Source: Hydrogenophaga crassostreae
GTDB taxonomy: Bacteria; Pseudomonadota; Gammaproteobacteria; Burkholderiales; Burkholderiaceae_C
Direction: 5' to 3'
Length of the DNA stretch: 64,000 bases
Assembly: GCF_001761385.1 (NCBI RefSeq)
Contig: NZ_CP017476.1
Location: 3,213,501 to 3,277,500, forward strand
The notes below the pieces were generated by a model. That model saw only the letters and a program-made list of their open reading frames with translations. It was not told the origin of the DNA and searched no databases. Within the stretch, counting starts at the first letter, position 1. Every line of letters begins with the position of its first letter. The position numbers and the translations under genes were made by a program. Of the stretch, positions 1 to 8,297 are shown one piece after another.

Positions 1-1
1 C

Positions 2-1345
2 CTGCGCTTCGCGCTGGCGCGCCGGGGCGCGGTGATGGTTCCGATCAACTTCATGCTGAAGGCCGACGAAGTGGCCTACATCCTGCGCCACGCGGGCGCC
101 AAAATCCTGGCCACCGACAGCGGCTTGACCGAGCTCGCGCGCAGCGCCGCCGAACTCGACACCCAGGTGAAACAGTTCATCTGGCTGCCCTCGGAAGGCG
201 CCAGCGAGCCCTCGCCCGGCATGCACCCGTTTGACGAACTCGCCGCCTGTACCGATGGACTGCCCGAAGTCACGCTGGGCAGCTTCGACCTGGCCCAGAT
301 TGTCTACACCAGCGGCACCGAATCCACCCCCAAAGGGGCCATGCTCACCCACGATGCCGTGATGTGGCAATACGTGAGTTGTGTCATCAACGCCGAAATC
401 GCCGAGGCCGACCGCGCCCTGCACGCCCTGCCCCTGTACCACTGCGCCCAGCTCGACGTGTTCTTTGGCCCCGCCATCTACATGGGCAGCAGCAACTTCA
501 TCACCGGTGCGCCCACGCCCGACAACCTGCTCAACCTGCTGGAGCAACACCAGGTCACCAGTTTCTTCGCCCCGCCCACCGTCTGGATCGCTTTGCTGCG
601 TTCCCCTCTTTTTGACGCAGACAAGCTCAAACACTTGGCCAAGGGCTACTACGGCGCGTCCATCATGCCGGTCGAGGTCTTGAAAGAGCTCGCCGAGCGC
701 CTGCCCAGGGTGCGCCTGTGGAACCTCTACGGCCAGACCGAAATCGCGCCCCTGGCCACCATGCTCGGTCCCGACGACCAGCTGCGCAAACCCGGCTCCT
801 GCGGCAAAGCCGTGCTCAACGTGGAAACCCGCGTGGTCAACGACGCCATGGCAGACGTGGCCACGGGCGAAGTGGGCGAAGTCGTGCACCGCTCGCCCCA
901 TCTCATGCTGGGCTACTTCAACGACCCCGAGCGCACCGCCACCAGCTTTGAGGGCGGCTGGTTCCACAGCGGCGACCTGGCCGTAATCGACGAAGAAGGC
1001 TTCATCACCGTGGTGGACCGCAAGAAAGACATGATCAAAACCGGGGGCGAAAACGTGGCCAGCCGGGAGGTGGAAGAAATGATCTACCGCCTGCCCGCCG
1101 TCAGCGAAGTCGCCGTGATCGGCCTGCCCGATCCGAAATGGGTTGAGGCGGTCACCGCGGTGATTGTGGTCAAGGCGGGAGATTCGCTGAGCGAAGAGGA
1201 AGTGCTGGCGCATTGCAACCAACACATGGCCAGTTTCAAGGCACCCAAACGCGTGGTGTTCACCGACGCGCTGCCGAAGAACCCGAGCGGGAAGCTGCTG
1301 AAGCGGGAACTGAGAACCCGTCTAGCGGACGACAGAAGAGACTGA
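2..1345 (+). CDS. Acyl-CoA synthetase (AMP-binding), 5' end cut by window
   Basis: ATP-dependent ligase of the ANL superfamily, predicted to activate a carboxylic or fatty acid as its CoA thioester through an acyl-adenylate in the cytoplasm. The frame is open from base 2, and residues before the first ATG (ALARRGAV) continue the conserved N-terminal domain, so the true start lies outside the window. Visible motifs are the P-loop TSGTESTPKGAML, YGQTEIAPL, the hinge-region GWFHSGDL and DRKKDMIKTGGENV, and the C-terminal catalytic-lysine motif PKNPSGKLLKREL. The P-loop has ES where TTG is usual, a variant I associate with a FadD subgroup. Substrate cannot be read from sequence. It ends at TGA 1343-1345. 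Confidence 0.9.
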   Translation: MRFALARRGAVMVPINFMLKADEVAYILRHAGAKILATDSGLTELARSAAELDTQVKQFIWLPSEGASEPSPGMHPFDELAACTDGLPEVTLGSFDLAQIVYTSGTESTPKGAMLTHDAVMWQYVSCVINAEIAEADRALHALPLYHCAQLDVFFGPAIYMGSSNFITGAPTPDNLLNLLEQHQVTSFFAPPTVWIALLRSPLFDADKLKHLAKGYYGASIMPVEVLKELAERLPRVRLWNLYGQTEIAPLATMLGPDDQLRKPGSCGKAVLNVETRVVNDAMADVATGEVGEVVHRSPHLMLGYFNDPERTATSFEGGWFHSGDLAVIDEEGFITVVDRKKDMIKTGGENVASREVEEMIYRLPAVSEVAVIGLPDPKWVEAVTAVIVVKAGDSLSEEEVLAHCNQHMASFKAPKRVVFTDALPKNPSGKLLKRELRTRLADDRRD

Positions 1346-1499
1346 TCAACGCCAGCAAACCACCCACACGCCGCAACGCCTGCGTGGTTTAACGCAGCGA
1401 AATCTACCGCATGAAGCAAAGCGGCATCAGCTCAAGAATCACCATGCGCACCAACATCGCAAGCGCCAACAAGCGTTTCAATGCGACCAGCAAGCGCCC

Positions 1500-2717
1500 T
1501 CAACGCCGGCCCAGCTCCATCGTCCAATACTTGCCGTATTTCGTGCCAGGTTGCGATACACAAGCCAGCGCCACATCGTTGAAGCTGCTTTCCATGATGT
1601 TGTTGCAATGGCCTGGGCTTGCGAGCCAGCCGTTCATCACCGAGGTGACGCTGGATTGCCCTGCAGCAATGTTTTCGCCAATGCCCCGCCAGATGTAGCC
1701 CGCAGCGGTTGCACGCACGCCCAGGGTGCTGCCATCGCTGCCCGTGTGATCAAAGAAGTTGTTTTTTGCCATGTCGGTTGAATGCCTTGCCGCGGCCACT
1801 TGCAGGTTGGCGTTCCAGACCAGCGGCGTGGTTGCAGGTCGCGGCGCGCTGCCGCAAGTGCGCCCACTGGCCCGGGCGGCGTTGATCTGCTGCATCAGGT
1901 CGGTCTGGAAGTTGGGCAGGCCACACACGGTGTCGACCACCGGAGTGGGATTCACCGGAGGTGTATCAGCCGCCGCCGTGCCGACCACGTAATAGGCCAC
2001 GCCTTCGGCTCGGTATTGCGCCAGACCTGCGCCCTCAGACCCGTTGACCGAGTAAAAGTGAAAGCCCTTGTTGGAGACATATGAGCGGTAAAGGGGCCGA
2101 TAGCCTTCGGCGGCCACCTGGCTGGCGTAATAAGCCACGCCTTCAAACAGAAACTGCGGCAGGTTTTGCTGAATGTGGGTCTTCTCGCTCTCGCTGATGG
2201 TGTAGAAGTGAACACCGGTTGAGCCGTTGTAGAAGCGGTAGACCGGCGACAGGCCGTCGCCGCCCTGGCTGCTGGCCTGAAAGGCGGGGCCTTCGTAGGC
2301 GAAGGCGCCGGGCTGTGCGCGGATCCGGTCACGTTCGGTCACGCTTGCGGTGTAGAAATGGGCGCCCGACAGGCTGTTAAAGAAGCGAAAAACGGTCAGC
2401 TCGGCAGCAGCAGCCTTGGTCAAACCGGTCTCTGGGGTAGGCTCAATCACCTCGGCTGGCGCTGTGGCGCGCAAGGCTTTTTCAGTGCGCTCGGCGGTTT
2501 CAAGCTCCAGGGTGTTCAAGGCGGCCCCGGTGGCCATCAGCTGGGCTTCATCGGCTGCGGCAAGGCCCGTCGATGAGGCAGGCAACGGCTCCACGCCCAC
2601 TGTGTATGGCTCTGCGCCACCGTTTCCGCCACCACACGAGACCAGCGCTGAGGCCAGCGCCAAAACAAGCCAGACTGCGCCAGCGGTGCGCAAATTCGTA
2701 GAGCCAGAAAATTTCAT
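1500..2717 (-). CDS. Lipoprotein with DUF5648 repeats and C-terminal CAP/SCP domain
   Basis: Predicted exported lipoprotein of 405 aa; biological role unknown. The start at 2717 is chosen because it gives a clean lipoprotein signal peptide with lipobox ALVSC (Cys28); the open frame extends 55 codons further upstream without signal character. After a Gly/Ala-rich linker, residues about 108-245 hold three units about 50 residues apart (HFYT or HFYS near 120, 170 and 220), the pattern of DUF5648. Residues about 268-405 form a CAP/SCP (CAP, PR-1-like) domain: AARHSTDMAKNNFFDHTGSD, then GENIAAG and WLASPGHCNNIM. No obvious ribosome-binding site is visible. CAP domains in bacteria are often extracellular or wall-associated; I infer an envelope role only. 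Confidence 0.82.
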   Translation of the reverse strand: MKFSGSTNLRTAGAVWLVLALASALVSCGGGNGGAEPYTVGVEPLPASSTGLAAADEAQLMATGAALNTLELETAERTEKALRATAPAEVIEPTPETGLTKAAAAELTVFRFFNSLSGAHFYTASVTERDRIRAQPGAFAYEGPAFQASSQGGDGLSPVYRFYNGSTGVHFYTISESEKTHIQQNLPQFLFEGVAYYASQVAAEGYRPLYRSYVSNKGFHFYSVNGSEGAGLAQYRAEGVAYYVVGTAAADTPPVNPTPVVDTVCGLPNFQTDLMQQINAARASGRTCGSAPRPATTPLVWNANLQVAAARHSTDMAKNNFFDHTGSDGSTLGVRATAAGYIWRGIGENIAAGQSSVTSVMNGWLASPGHCNNIMESSFNDVALACVSQPGTKYGKYWTMELGRR

Positions 2718-2932
2718 GACGAAAAAGAAACCAAATAACGTTGGAAGCACAAGAGATGAAAGCAAGCGACGGGACCAAACCACGGGGTGCGGTCGCTGCC
2801 AGACGAAGCATAGAGACTGTTCACGCCAACCAGGCGGCAAAACTGTAACCAGTTGAGCGGCCCCGACCAGGCCACCCGGCAAAGCCAGCGCCTCCTATCA
2901 TGGTGGTTTTCAAGCAATGCAAAGGACTTCTC

Positions 2933-3532
2933 GTGGCACACCTGAACCCCATCCCCCTCGCTGAAGTGAAGGAAGACGACATCCGCGAGCGCTTCGAGCA
3001 CTACAAAAAAACCCGTGGGTTCACGCCCAACAGCATCATGACCATGGTGCGCCGGCCGAACATCGTTCGCGCCTTCATGGCTTTGAACCAAGCGGTACTT
3101 TACGAGGGCAGCGTGCCGGAAGAGACCAAGATGCTGGTGAGTCTGGCCAGCAGTTATGCCGCCGGGTGTCTGTACTGCCAGTCACACATGAGCAACCTGG
3201 CCAGCATCTACAAAGCCTCGGACGAAAAAATCGCCGCGCTGTGGGATTTCGAGAACAGCGCGCTGTTCAACGCTGCAGAACGCGCCGCCATCACGCTGGC
3301 GCTGAAAGCGGGCGCGGTACCGAATGAGGCGTCACAAGCGGATTTCGACGAACTCAAGAAGCACTACAACGATGAACAGATCGTTGAAATCGTGGCCGCC
3401 ATTGCCCTCTTTGGTTATCTGAACCGCTGGAACGACACCATGGCAACGGCACTGGAGCCACTGGCGGCCGATGTGGCCGAGCGGGCCATTGGCGGGGTCG
3501 GCTGGGAAATCGGCAAGCACACCCAGGGGTAG
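2933..3532 (+). CDS. Carboxymuconolactone decarboxylase / AhpD-like protein
   Basis: Protein of 199 aa in the AhpD/CMD alpha-helical family. Residues 79-85 read CLYCQSH, the CxxCxxH signature of AhpD-type peroxidase-linked disulfide reductases, so a thiol redox role is more likely than lactone decarboxylation. The frame opens at ATG 2900, but I prefer GTG 2933: AAAGGA (2921-2926) lies six bases upstream and the conserved sequence begins there. It diverges from the CAP lipoprotein. Substrate and redox partner are unknown. Confidence 0.8.
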   Translation: MAHLNPIPLAEVKEDDIRERFEHYKKTRGFTPNSIMTMVRRPNIVRAFMALNQAVLYEGSVPEETKMLVSLASSYAAGCLYCQSHMSNLASIYKASDEKIAALWDFENSALFNAAERAAITLALKAGAVPNEASQADFDELKKHYNDEQIVEIVAAIALFGYLNRWNDTMATALEPLAADVAERAIGGVGWEIGKHTQG

Positions 3533-3630
3533 TTGCTTGCGGCACCGTGCCAAGGCTGGGATGGAGGCTTGCTCCCTTTGCAAGTCTCCATTGCCGGTAT
3601 GGGTCGCCAAACATCAGTTCAGCGACCGCC

Positions 3631-4800
3631 TCAGCCTTGTTCTTGCGACGTTGCCACTACCAGCAAATGAATGAAGTGCAGCTTGGCCACCACTTCATGC
3701 GGAAGCACAAAGGGGTAGAAGTCGGGCTGCCCCATGGCGCGCGACATGCCATTGAGCATCATGGTGAGCTGGGTCCAGCGGTTCAGAAACGCCAGAAAGC
3801 GTTCGGCATCGGGATGCTCGGGCTGGTAAAGGGCGGTGGTGTCGAAAGGCGTGAAGTCGAGGTGAGCGACATCCAGCGACAAGCCATAGCTCGATGCCGT
3901 GTCGACGGTATCGCGCATGTGCATGTAGTGAGCCCAGCATTCGGCCCAGTCTTCCCAAGGGTGCACGCTGGCGTAGGCGCTGACGAAATGCGATGGCCAA
4001 TCGGGTCGGGGGCCTTCTTCGTAGTTTCGCTTGAGGCTTTCGGCGTAGTCCTGGTTTTCATCACCAAACAGCTCGCGGAACGCGGGCAGCCATTCGCTAC
4101 CGGGGTTGTCCACGAGGCGGTACCAGTAGTAGTGGCCGATTTCATGGCGAAAGTGGCCCACCAGCGTTCGGTAGGGCTCGTTCATGGCTTGCCGGGTCCG
4201 TTCGCGCTTGACGTCGTCGGCCTCGGCCACGTTGAGCGTGATCAGGCCATCGTCGTGCCCAGTCATGACATGTTCGTCTTTCTTCTGCGAACGCAGGAGA
4301 TCGAACATGAGCCCGTCTTCGGTGTCTTCCGTTTCACGCGAGGCCACCGGCAGTCCCATCACCAGCAACGCCGACACCAGGCGCCGCTTGGCCTGCTCCA
4401 CCTTGCCCCAGAGCTCGCCGTTGTCCGGATGCGCCGGGTCGTCGAGCTTCGGAATGGTGCGGTTGAGACGGCAGGCCCGGCAAAGTCCACCATGCAGGTG
4501 TTTTTCAGCCTCGGGCAGCAGCCAGTTGCAGTTTGCCGGGGTGTCCCGGTTTGCACAAAAAACAAACTCCGGTTCGGTCTCATGGGTTTCAACCCACGTA
4601 TCGGGTTCGGCTCCCGGCTCCAGCGACATCAGACGACCCTGCGCGGGGTCATAACCCAACGGGGTGTCGCATGCGAGGCACCGGTTGTTGACGAAATAGA
4701 TGGTCTGCCCGCACTGGCAGGCGTAGACGCGCACAGTCTGCGCCATTGGAGGCGTCGGCGGCACAGCGGTGGGAGGGTGAGAAGGGGTGGTGGTGGACAC
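3631..4800 (-). CDS. Putative zinc-binding metallopeptidase (COG4307-like)
   Basis: Predicted cytoplasmic protein of 389 aa. An N-terminal zinc ribbon (Cys28, Cys30, Cys41, Cys44) precedes a gluzincin-like catalytic core with HEIGH at 219-223, and a downstream E-D-W-A-E-C-W-A-H segment (about residue 280) supplies candidate third ligands. This arrangement fits the putative zinc-binding metallopeptidase family. GTG 4800 gives the longest frame; an ATG at 4746 (MAQTVRV) starts just before the zinc ribbon and is equally possible, since neither has a clear Shine-Dalgarno. No peptidase substrate is known to me. It is followed on the same strand by no close partner. Confidence 0.75.
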   Translation of the reverse strand: MSTTTPSHPPTAVPPTPPMAQTVRVYACQCGQTIYFVNNRCLACDTPLGYDPAQGRLMSLEPGAEPDTWVETHETEPEFVFCANRDTPANCNWLLPEAEKHLHGGLCRACRLNRTIPKLDDPAHPDNGELWGKVEQAKRRLVSALLVMGLPVASRETEDTEDGLMFDLLRSQKKDEHVMTGHDDGLITLNVAEADDVKRERTRQAMNEPYRTLVGHFRHEIGHYYWYRLVDNPGSEWLPAFRELFGDENQDYAESLKRNYEEGPRPDWPSHFVSAYASVHPWEDWAECWAHYMHMRDTVDTASSYGLSLDVAHLDFTPFDTTALYQPEHPDAERFLAFLNRWTQLTMMLNGMSRAMGQPDFYPFVLPHEVVAKLHFIHLLVVATSQEQG

Positions 4801-5031
4801 GTTGGCGTTTCGGTTGGTTAGCAGACCCGCCGAATACCGGTCAGGCTGGTGTCGATGCCAGCAAGCTGAACATGTGGGCAGGGCTCCGAGTCTGGCACAC
4901 GGGGCACTGCTTGCCCCAAATTTCCCATCGGATGAAGTTCAGAAGGCTGATACGGGTACACAACTGTTGCAGCAGGCTGAGTGATCCTGGCCGAGGCGCT
5001 GACCCCGATGCACCACAGCGCCTTCATCGCC
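4801..5031. other. Gap between metallopeptidase and zinc-ribbon protein
   Basis: No confident gene. On the minus strand one open stretch contains a lone CPVC knuckle (WGKQCPVCQTRSP) without a good start codon, and another frame gives a 69-residue ORF starting at an ATG just after the stop of the upstream zinc-ribbon gene. Neither shows a second Cys pair or a convincing ribosome-binding site, so I leave the stretch uncalled. Confidence 0.3.
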
Positions 5032-5904
5032 TCAATTGGCGAGTCGTGACCTACGCTCTTCATCGAGTTTCCGGTACCAGACGCAAATAGGGTCCCGGAT
5101 GTTGATCGCTTCGCGGCAAGCATCCACGCGGCACAGGTCGCGCGACAGGAAATTGCTTGCTTTGGCGCAGGCTTGTTCAACCGAAACCCTGGCAGGGGGT
5201 GGTGACGGCTTTGGGGCGGTGGCTGCCGTTTTTGAGTCAACAGGTTCAGCAGCGCCGGGTTGGGTGATCGCCTGGCGTGCCGTTTCGTTGCGCAAGCGCT
5301 CGGCCGCAACAGACTTGGCTGCGCTGGCCTCTGAGGCGGCCTTTTCCTGAGCGGCCAGCCGGGCGATGGTCTTACGGGCTTTTTCGGCGCGCTCCGCCTC
5401 TCGCTTCACGAGCTCGTCAAAATGGGCCTTCTCATCGGCATTCATCGCCGTTTCGATGGATGGCGCGGCCGCCGACGCTGAAGGCGCAGGTGCGGGCAAC
5501 TGGGTGGGTTTTTCCGGGGCCAACGCGGGCTGCGCGTCGATCACAACCTCGCCGCCTTCGATGACTTCAACGGGCTCCTTCTGGTTCGCGCCCCACCAAA
5601 AAATCACTGCGCCAGCAAGGGCCAAAATACCCAGCAAAGGCCAGCGCCTGGCTTTTTGACCTTGCGTGGGCTGCGCTTGCGGGGTGTCATCGCTTTTGGG
5701 TTCATCCAGCGGGAGGCCACAGGCCTGGCAGGTTTTGGCGCCGCGCGAGTGAATCGCCTGGCAAACCCCGCAGCGAAGGGCCCGGTTGCTGGCTTTGTCG
5801 GTCAGATCGACGCCCGCTGCAATCGGCAAAAGCGGGCGTGCACAACCCCGGCAGAACTTTGCCTTGTTCCGGTTTTCTGTGCCACAGGCCTCACACAATT
5901 CCAT
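5032..5904 (-). CDS. Double zinc-ribbon, single-pass membrane protein
   Basis: Unrecognised 290-aa protein. The N-terminus carries two four-Cys knuckles: Cys4/Cys7/Cys18/Cys21 and Cys45/Cys48/Cys59/Cys62. A single hydrophobic segment follows (about 88-105, WPLLGILALAGAVIFWWGA), then a Pro/Ala-rich linker, a charged helical region rich in Glu, Arg and Lys (about 155-205, probably coiled coil), and a C-terminal segment with conserved-looking Cys (ACAKASNF, LCRVDACREA, DPICVWYRK). The topology suggests cytoplasmic zinc ribbons and a periplasmic coiled coil. No enzyme motif is visible; function is not assigned. Confidence 0.7.
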   Translation of the reverse strand: MELCEACGTENRNKAKFCRGCARPLLPIAAGVDLTDKASNRALRCGVCQAIHSRGAKTCQACGLPLDEPKSDDTPQAQPTQGQKARRWPLLGILALAGAVIFWWGANQKEPVEVIEGGEVVIDAQPALAPEKPTQLPAPAPSASAAAPSIETAMNADEKAHFDELVKREAERAEKARKTIARLAAQEKAASEASAAKSVAAERLRNETARQAITQPGAAEPVDSKTAATAPKPSPPPARVSVEQACAKASNFLSRDLCRVDACREAINIRDPICVWYRKLDEERRSRLAN

Positions 5905-5980
5905 GTTTTATCCGCGCTTCGTTCCAACGGGGCTTTCTACCACGGGAGAAAAGAGGGCGCGAGCGAAATGCCTCAAACCG

Positions 5981-7075
5981 CTACTGAGCCAACGCCCACT
6001 CCACATGTGCCCTGACCAGGTCACTGGGGTGCTGCGCTCGCTGCGCCAACGCTGCGCGGATGTCTGCAGCGTCTTCGTTCCGCAATGCGTTGCCCATGGC
6101 CACCGCGATGTTGCGCAGCCAGCGCTCATGGCCAATGCGTCGAATCGGGCTGCCTTCGGTGCGGCTTAGAAATGCGTCTTCGCTCCAGGCGAACAGTTCA
6201 ATCAAGGAGGCGCCAGCAAGCCCTTCTCGTGGGTCGAAATCGGCCAGCGGGCTGCGCTGGGCAAACTTGTTCCATGGGCAGGCAAGCTGGCAATCGTCGC
6301 AGCCATAGATGCGGTTGCCGAGCAACGGACGCAGGTCTTCGGGAATGGGCCCGGCATGTTCGATCGTGAGGTAGGAGATGCAACGGCGTGCGTCGAGTTT
6401 GTGTGGTGCGACGATGGCCTGGGTGGGGCAAATGTCGATACAGGCGGTGCAGGCCCCGCAATGGCTGGACACAGGGGCGCTGGGCGGCAGGGCGAGGTCG
6501 AGGTATATCTCGCCCAGAAAGAACATCGAGCCACCCTCGCGGTTGAGGATCAGCGTGTGTTTGCCGCGCCAGCCCTGGCCACTGCGGCTGGCGAGCTCGG
6601 CCTCCAGAACCGGGGCGGAGTCGGTGAACACGCGGTGACCGAGTGGGCCCACGGCCTCGGCGATTCTATCGGCCAGCTTTTGCAAACGGGCGCGCAAAAC
6701 CTTGTGGTAATCGCGCCCTCGGGCATACACCGAAACGATGGCCTCCCCGGGGCGCTCCAGCCTGGCCAGCTCATTGGCTTGCCAGTCGTCTGGCGTGTCT
6801 TTCGGCAGGTAGTCCATGCGCGCGGTGATCACGCTGACCGTACCCGGAATCAGCTCGGCCGGTCGGGCACGTTTGAGACCGTGGCTCGCCATGTAGCCCA
6901 TGTCGCCGTGAAAGCCCTGGGCCAGCCAGGCTTGCAAGCCGGGTTCGGCGCTGGAAAGGTCAACCCCCGCCACACCAATCTCTGAAAACGACAGCGCCCT
7001 GCCCCATTGCTGGATCTGGGCCACGAGCGTTTCGGCTGCGGCTCGTTCGGCTGCTGGTTCTTTGGTGGTTCCCAT
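5981..7075 (-). CDS. queG: tRNA epoxyqueuosine(34) reductase QueG
   Basis: Cytoplasmic cobalamin- and 4Fe-4S-dependent enzyme that reduces epoxyqueuosine to queuosine at tRNA position 34, the last step of queuosine synthesis. The 364-aa protein has the expected length. Two ferredoxin-like clusters are visible: Cys206, 209, 212, 216 in CGACTACIDICP, and Cys259, 262, 266 in CDDCQLACPW. The segment around Asp152 (FTDSAPVLE) is the family's catalytic region. In related Burkholderiales queG is commonly beside tsaE, divergently oriented; here roughly 6 kb of other genes separates the two. Confidence 0.95.
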   Translation of the reverse strand: MGTTKEPAAERAAAETLVAQIQQWGRALSFSEIGVAGVDLSSAEPGLQAWLAQGFHGDMGYMASHGLKRARPAELIPGTVSVITARMDYLPKDTPDDWQANELARLERPGEAIVSVYARGRDYHKVLRARLQKLADRIAEAVGPLGHRVFTDSAPVLEAELASRSGQGWRGKHTLILNREGGSMFFLGEIYLDLALPPSAPVSSHCGACTACIDICPTQAIVAPHKLDARRCISYLTIEHAGPIPEDLRPLLGNRIYGCDDCQLACPWNKFAQRSPLADFDPREGLAGASLIELFAWSEDAFLSRTEGSPIRRIGHERWLRNIAVAMGNALRNEDAADIRAALAQRAQHPSDLVRAHVEWALAQ

Positions 7076-7159
7076 GTGGCACCCATTGTAGAAAGGCGCC
7101 GCCTCCCTTTCCGGGAGAGCGCTGCAACCCCCCCGCGCCGCGCGTGATGCAGGGCATCC

Positions 7160-8296
7160 CTAGGCCAGCGAAGACAGGCGCTGAACCAACCAGATCAAAC
7201 CCATGGCCATGGCCATCACCCCGACCAAACGCGTGGCCAGTTGCAGACCCCCATCCCCCCGCCAACGTTGTACAGCCAGAGCGAGCATCACCATCACCAG
7301 CGCCACCGCCAGTTGCGCCAACTCGATGCCCAGGTTGAAACCCGCCAGACTGGGCAGCTGGTGCAGTCTGTCCAGACCCAGCTCTGACAGCGCAGCACCC
7401 AGGCCCAGACCATGAATCAAGGCACAGCCAAACACAAGCCCGAACAACAACCACCGCGGTGGCCGGTGGCCTCGGTAGCGGGCGATGGCGTCGAATGCGG
7501 CCATGCCCACAATGGTGGCAGCGATGGCCGGCTCCACAACAGACGCCGGAACCGACACCACCCCTTTGAGGCTGAGCACCAAGGTCACCGCGTGGCCCAG
7601 GGTAAACAGGGTCAGCGCGCCCAGAACATGGCGCCAGCCCCAGCCGGCAGCGAGCACGACCAACAAGAACAGCAAATGGTCAGGGCCTTCGAAGATGTGT
7701 TGGGCGCCCAGCTTCACGCAGTCGGCAAAGGTTTGCCAGGCCGAAGGGAACATGTCCGCAGAAGGCTGTTGCGGCGTGAGCGTCATCAGGTGCTGCTCGC
7801 TTTTGTCGGCGCGGCTGGCGGTGACCCGAAACACCTGCTCGGCAGCACTTTGACCAAACAGGTTCACCTGAAAGCGCAGCGGGCTGCCAGGTTCGCCCAA
7901 ATCAAAACGCCCCATCACAACCAGTTGCGACGACGGCCCCTCGCTCTCCCCCTCACCCCGGTGATCGGGCGGCGCAAGCGACAGCATCATCCCTTGCAGT
8001 TCGCGCGGTCCCTGTGCGTCCGACAACACCACGCCCTGTTTCACGGCGCCGATGATGCTTTGGCGGTGGGCGCCGAACTCGGCGCTGGAAAGCAGGCCAT
8101 CACCGCTGTCATCGATGCCCTGAAAAGCCAGTACCGGGATCGACAAAACCATGAAGGCCCCGCCGTCCACCAGATTCAAGGTGCCCCGCTGGGCCACCAT
8201 CAAATGGGCCTGCGCGGCGGGCAGCAAGGCGACCCAGGCGAACAGCCCGATCACCAGCGTGCGCCGGGCGCGTTGAAGCCGCGTCAGAAACCCCAT
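7160..8296 (-). CDS. HupE/UreJ-like membrane protein with periplasmic EF-hand loop
   Basis: Predicted inner-membrane protein of 378 aa. A signal peptide (1-30, ending AQA) is followed by a periplasmic domain of about 150 residues and then six or seven membrane segments from about 203. The membrane part has HIFEGPDHLLFLL (200-212) and LGHAVTLVLSL, matching the HupE_UreJ_2 pattern, a family related to nickel/cobalt permeases but uncharacterised. Residues 62-73 (DDSGDGLLSSAE) form a canonical 12-residue EF-hand loop with ligands at positions 1, 3, 5, 9 and 12. Its ATG lies one base after the stop of the upstream YHYH gene, so translation is probably coupled. Metal transport is inference; no substrate is shown. 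Confidence 0.82.
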   Translation of the reverse strand: MGFLTRLQRARRTLVIGLFAWVALLPAAQAHLMVAQRGTLNLVDGGAFMVLSIPVLAFQGIDDSGDGLLSSAEFGAHRQSIIGAVKQGVVLSDAQGPRELQGMMLSLAPPDHRGEGESEGPSSQLVVMGRFDLGEPGSPLRFQVNLFGQSAAEQVFRVTASRADKSEQHLMTLTPQQPSADMFPSAWQTFADCVKLGAQHIFEGPDHLLFLLVVLAAGWGWRHVLGALTLFTLGHAVTLVLSLKGVVSVPASVVEPAIAATIVGMAAFDAIARYRGHRPPRWLLFGLVFGCALIHGLGLGAALSELGLDRLHQLPSLAGFNLGIELAQLAVALVMVMLALAVQRWRGDGGLQLATRLVGVMAMAMGLIWLVQRLSSLA

Positions 8297-8297
8297 G

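Noticed and set aside
1353..1393. AACCAC...GTGGTT inverted repeat after the acyl-CoA ligase as a terminator
   Set aside because: Short stem, long loop and no T-run.
3547..4821. 424-aa plus-strand frame
   Set aside because: Antisense shadow of the metallopeptidase; composition rich in Val, Gly and His without domains.
4818..5309. 163-aa minus-strand frame overlapping the zinc-ribbon gene
   Set aside because: Mostly antisense or out of frame to the zinc-ribbon protein gene, which has clear Cys motifs and a membrane segment.
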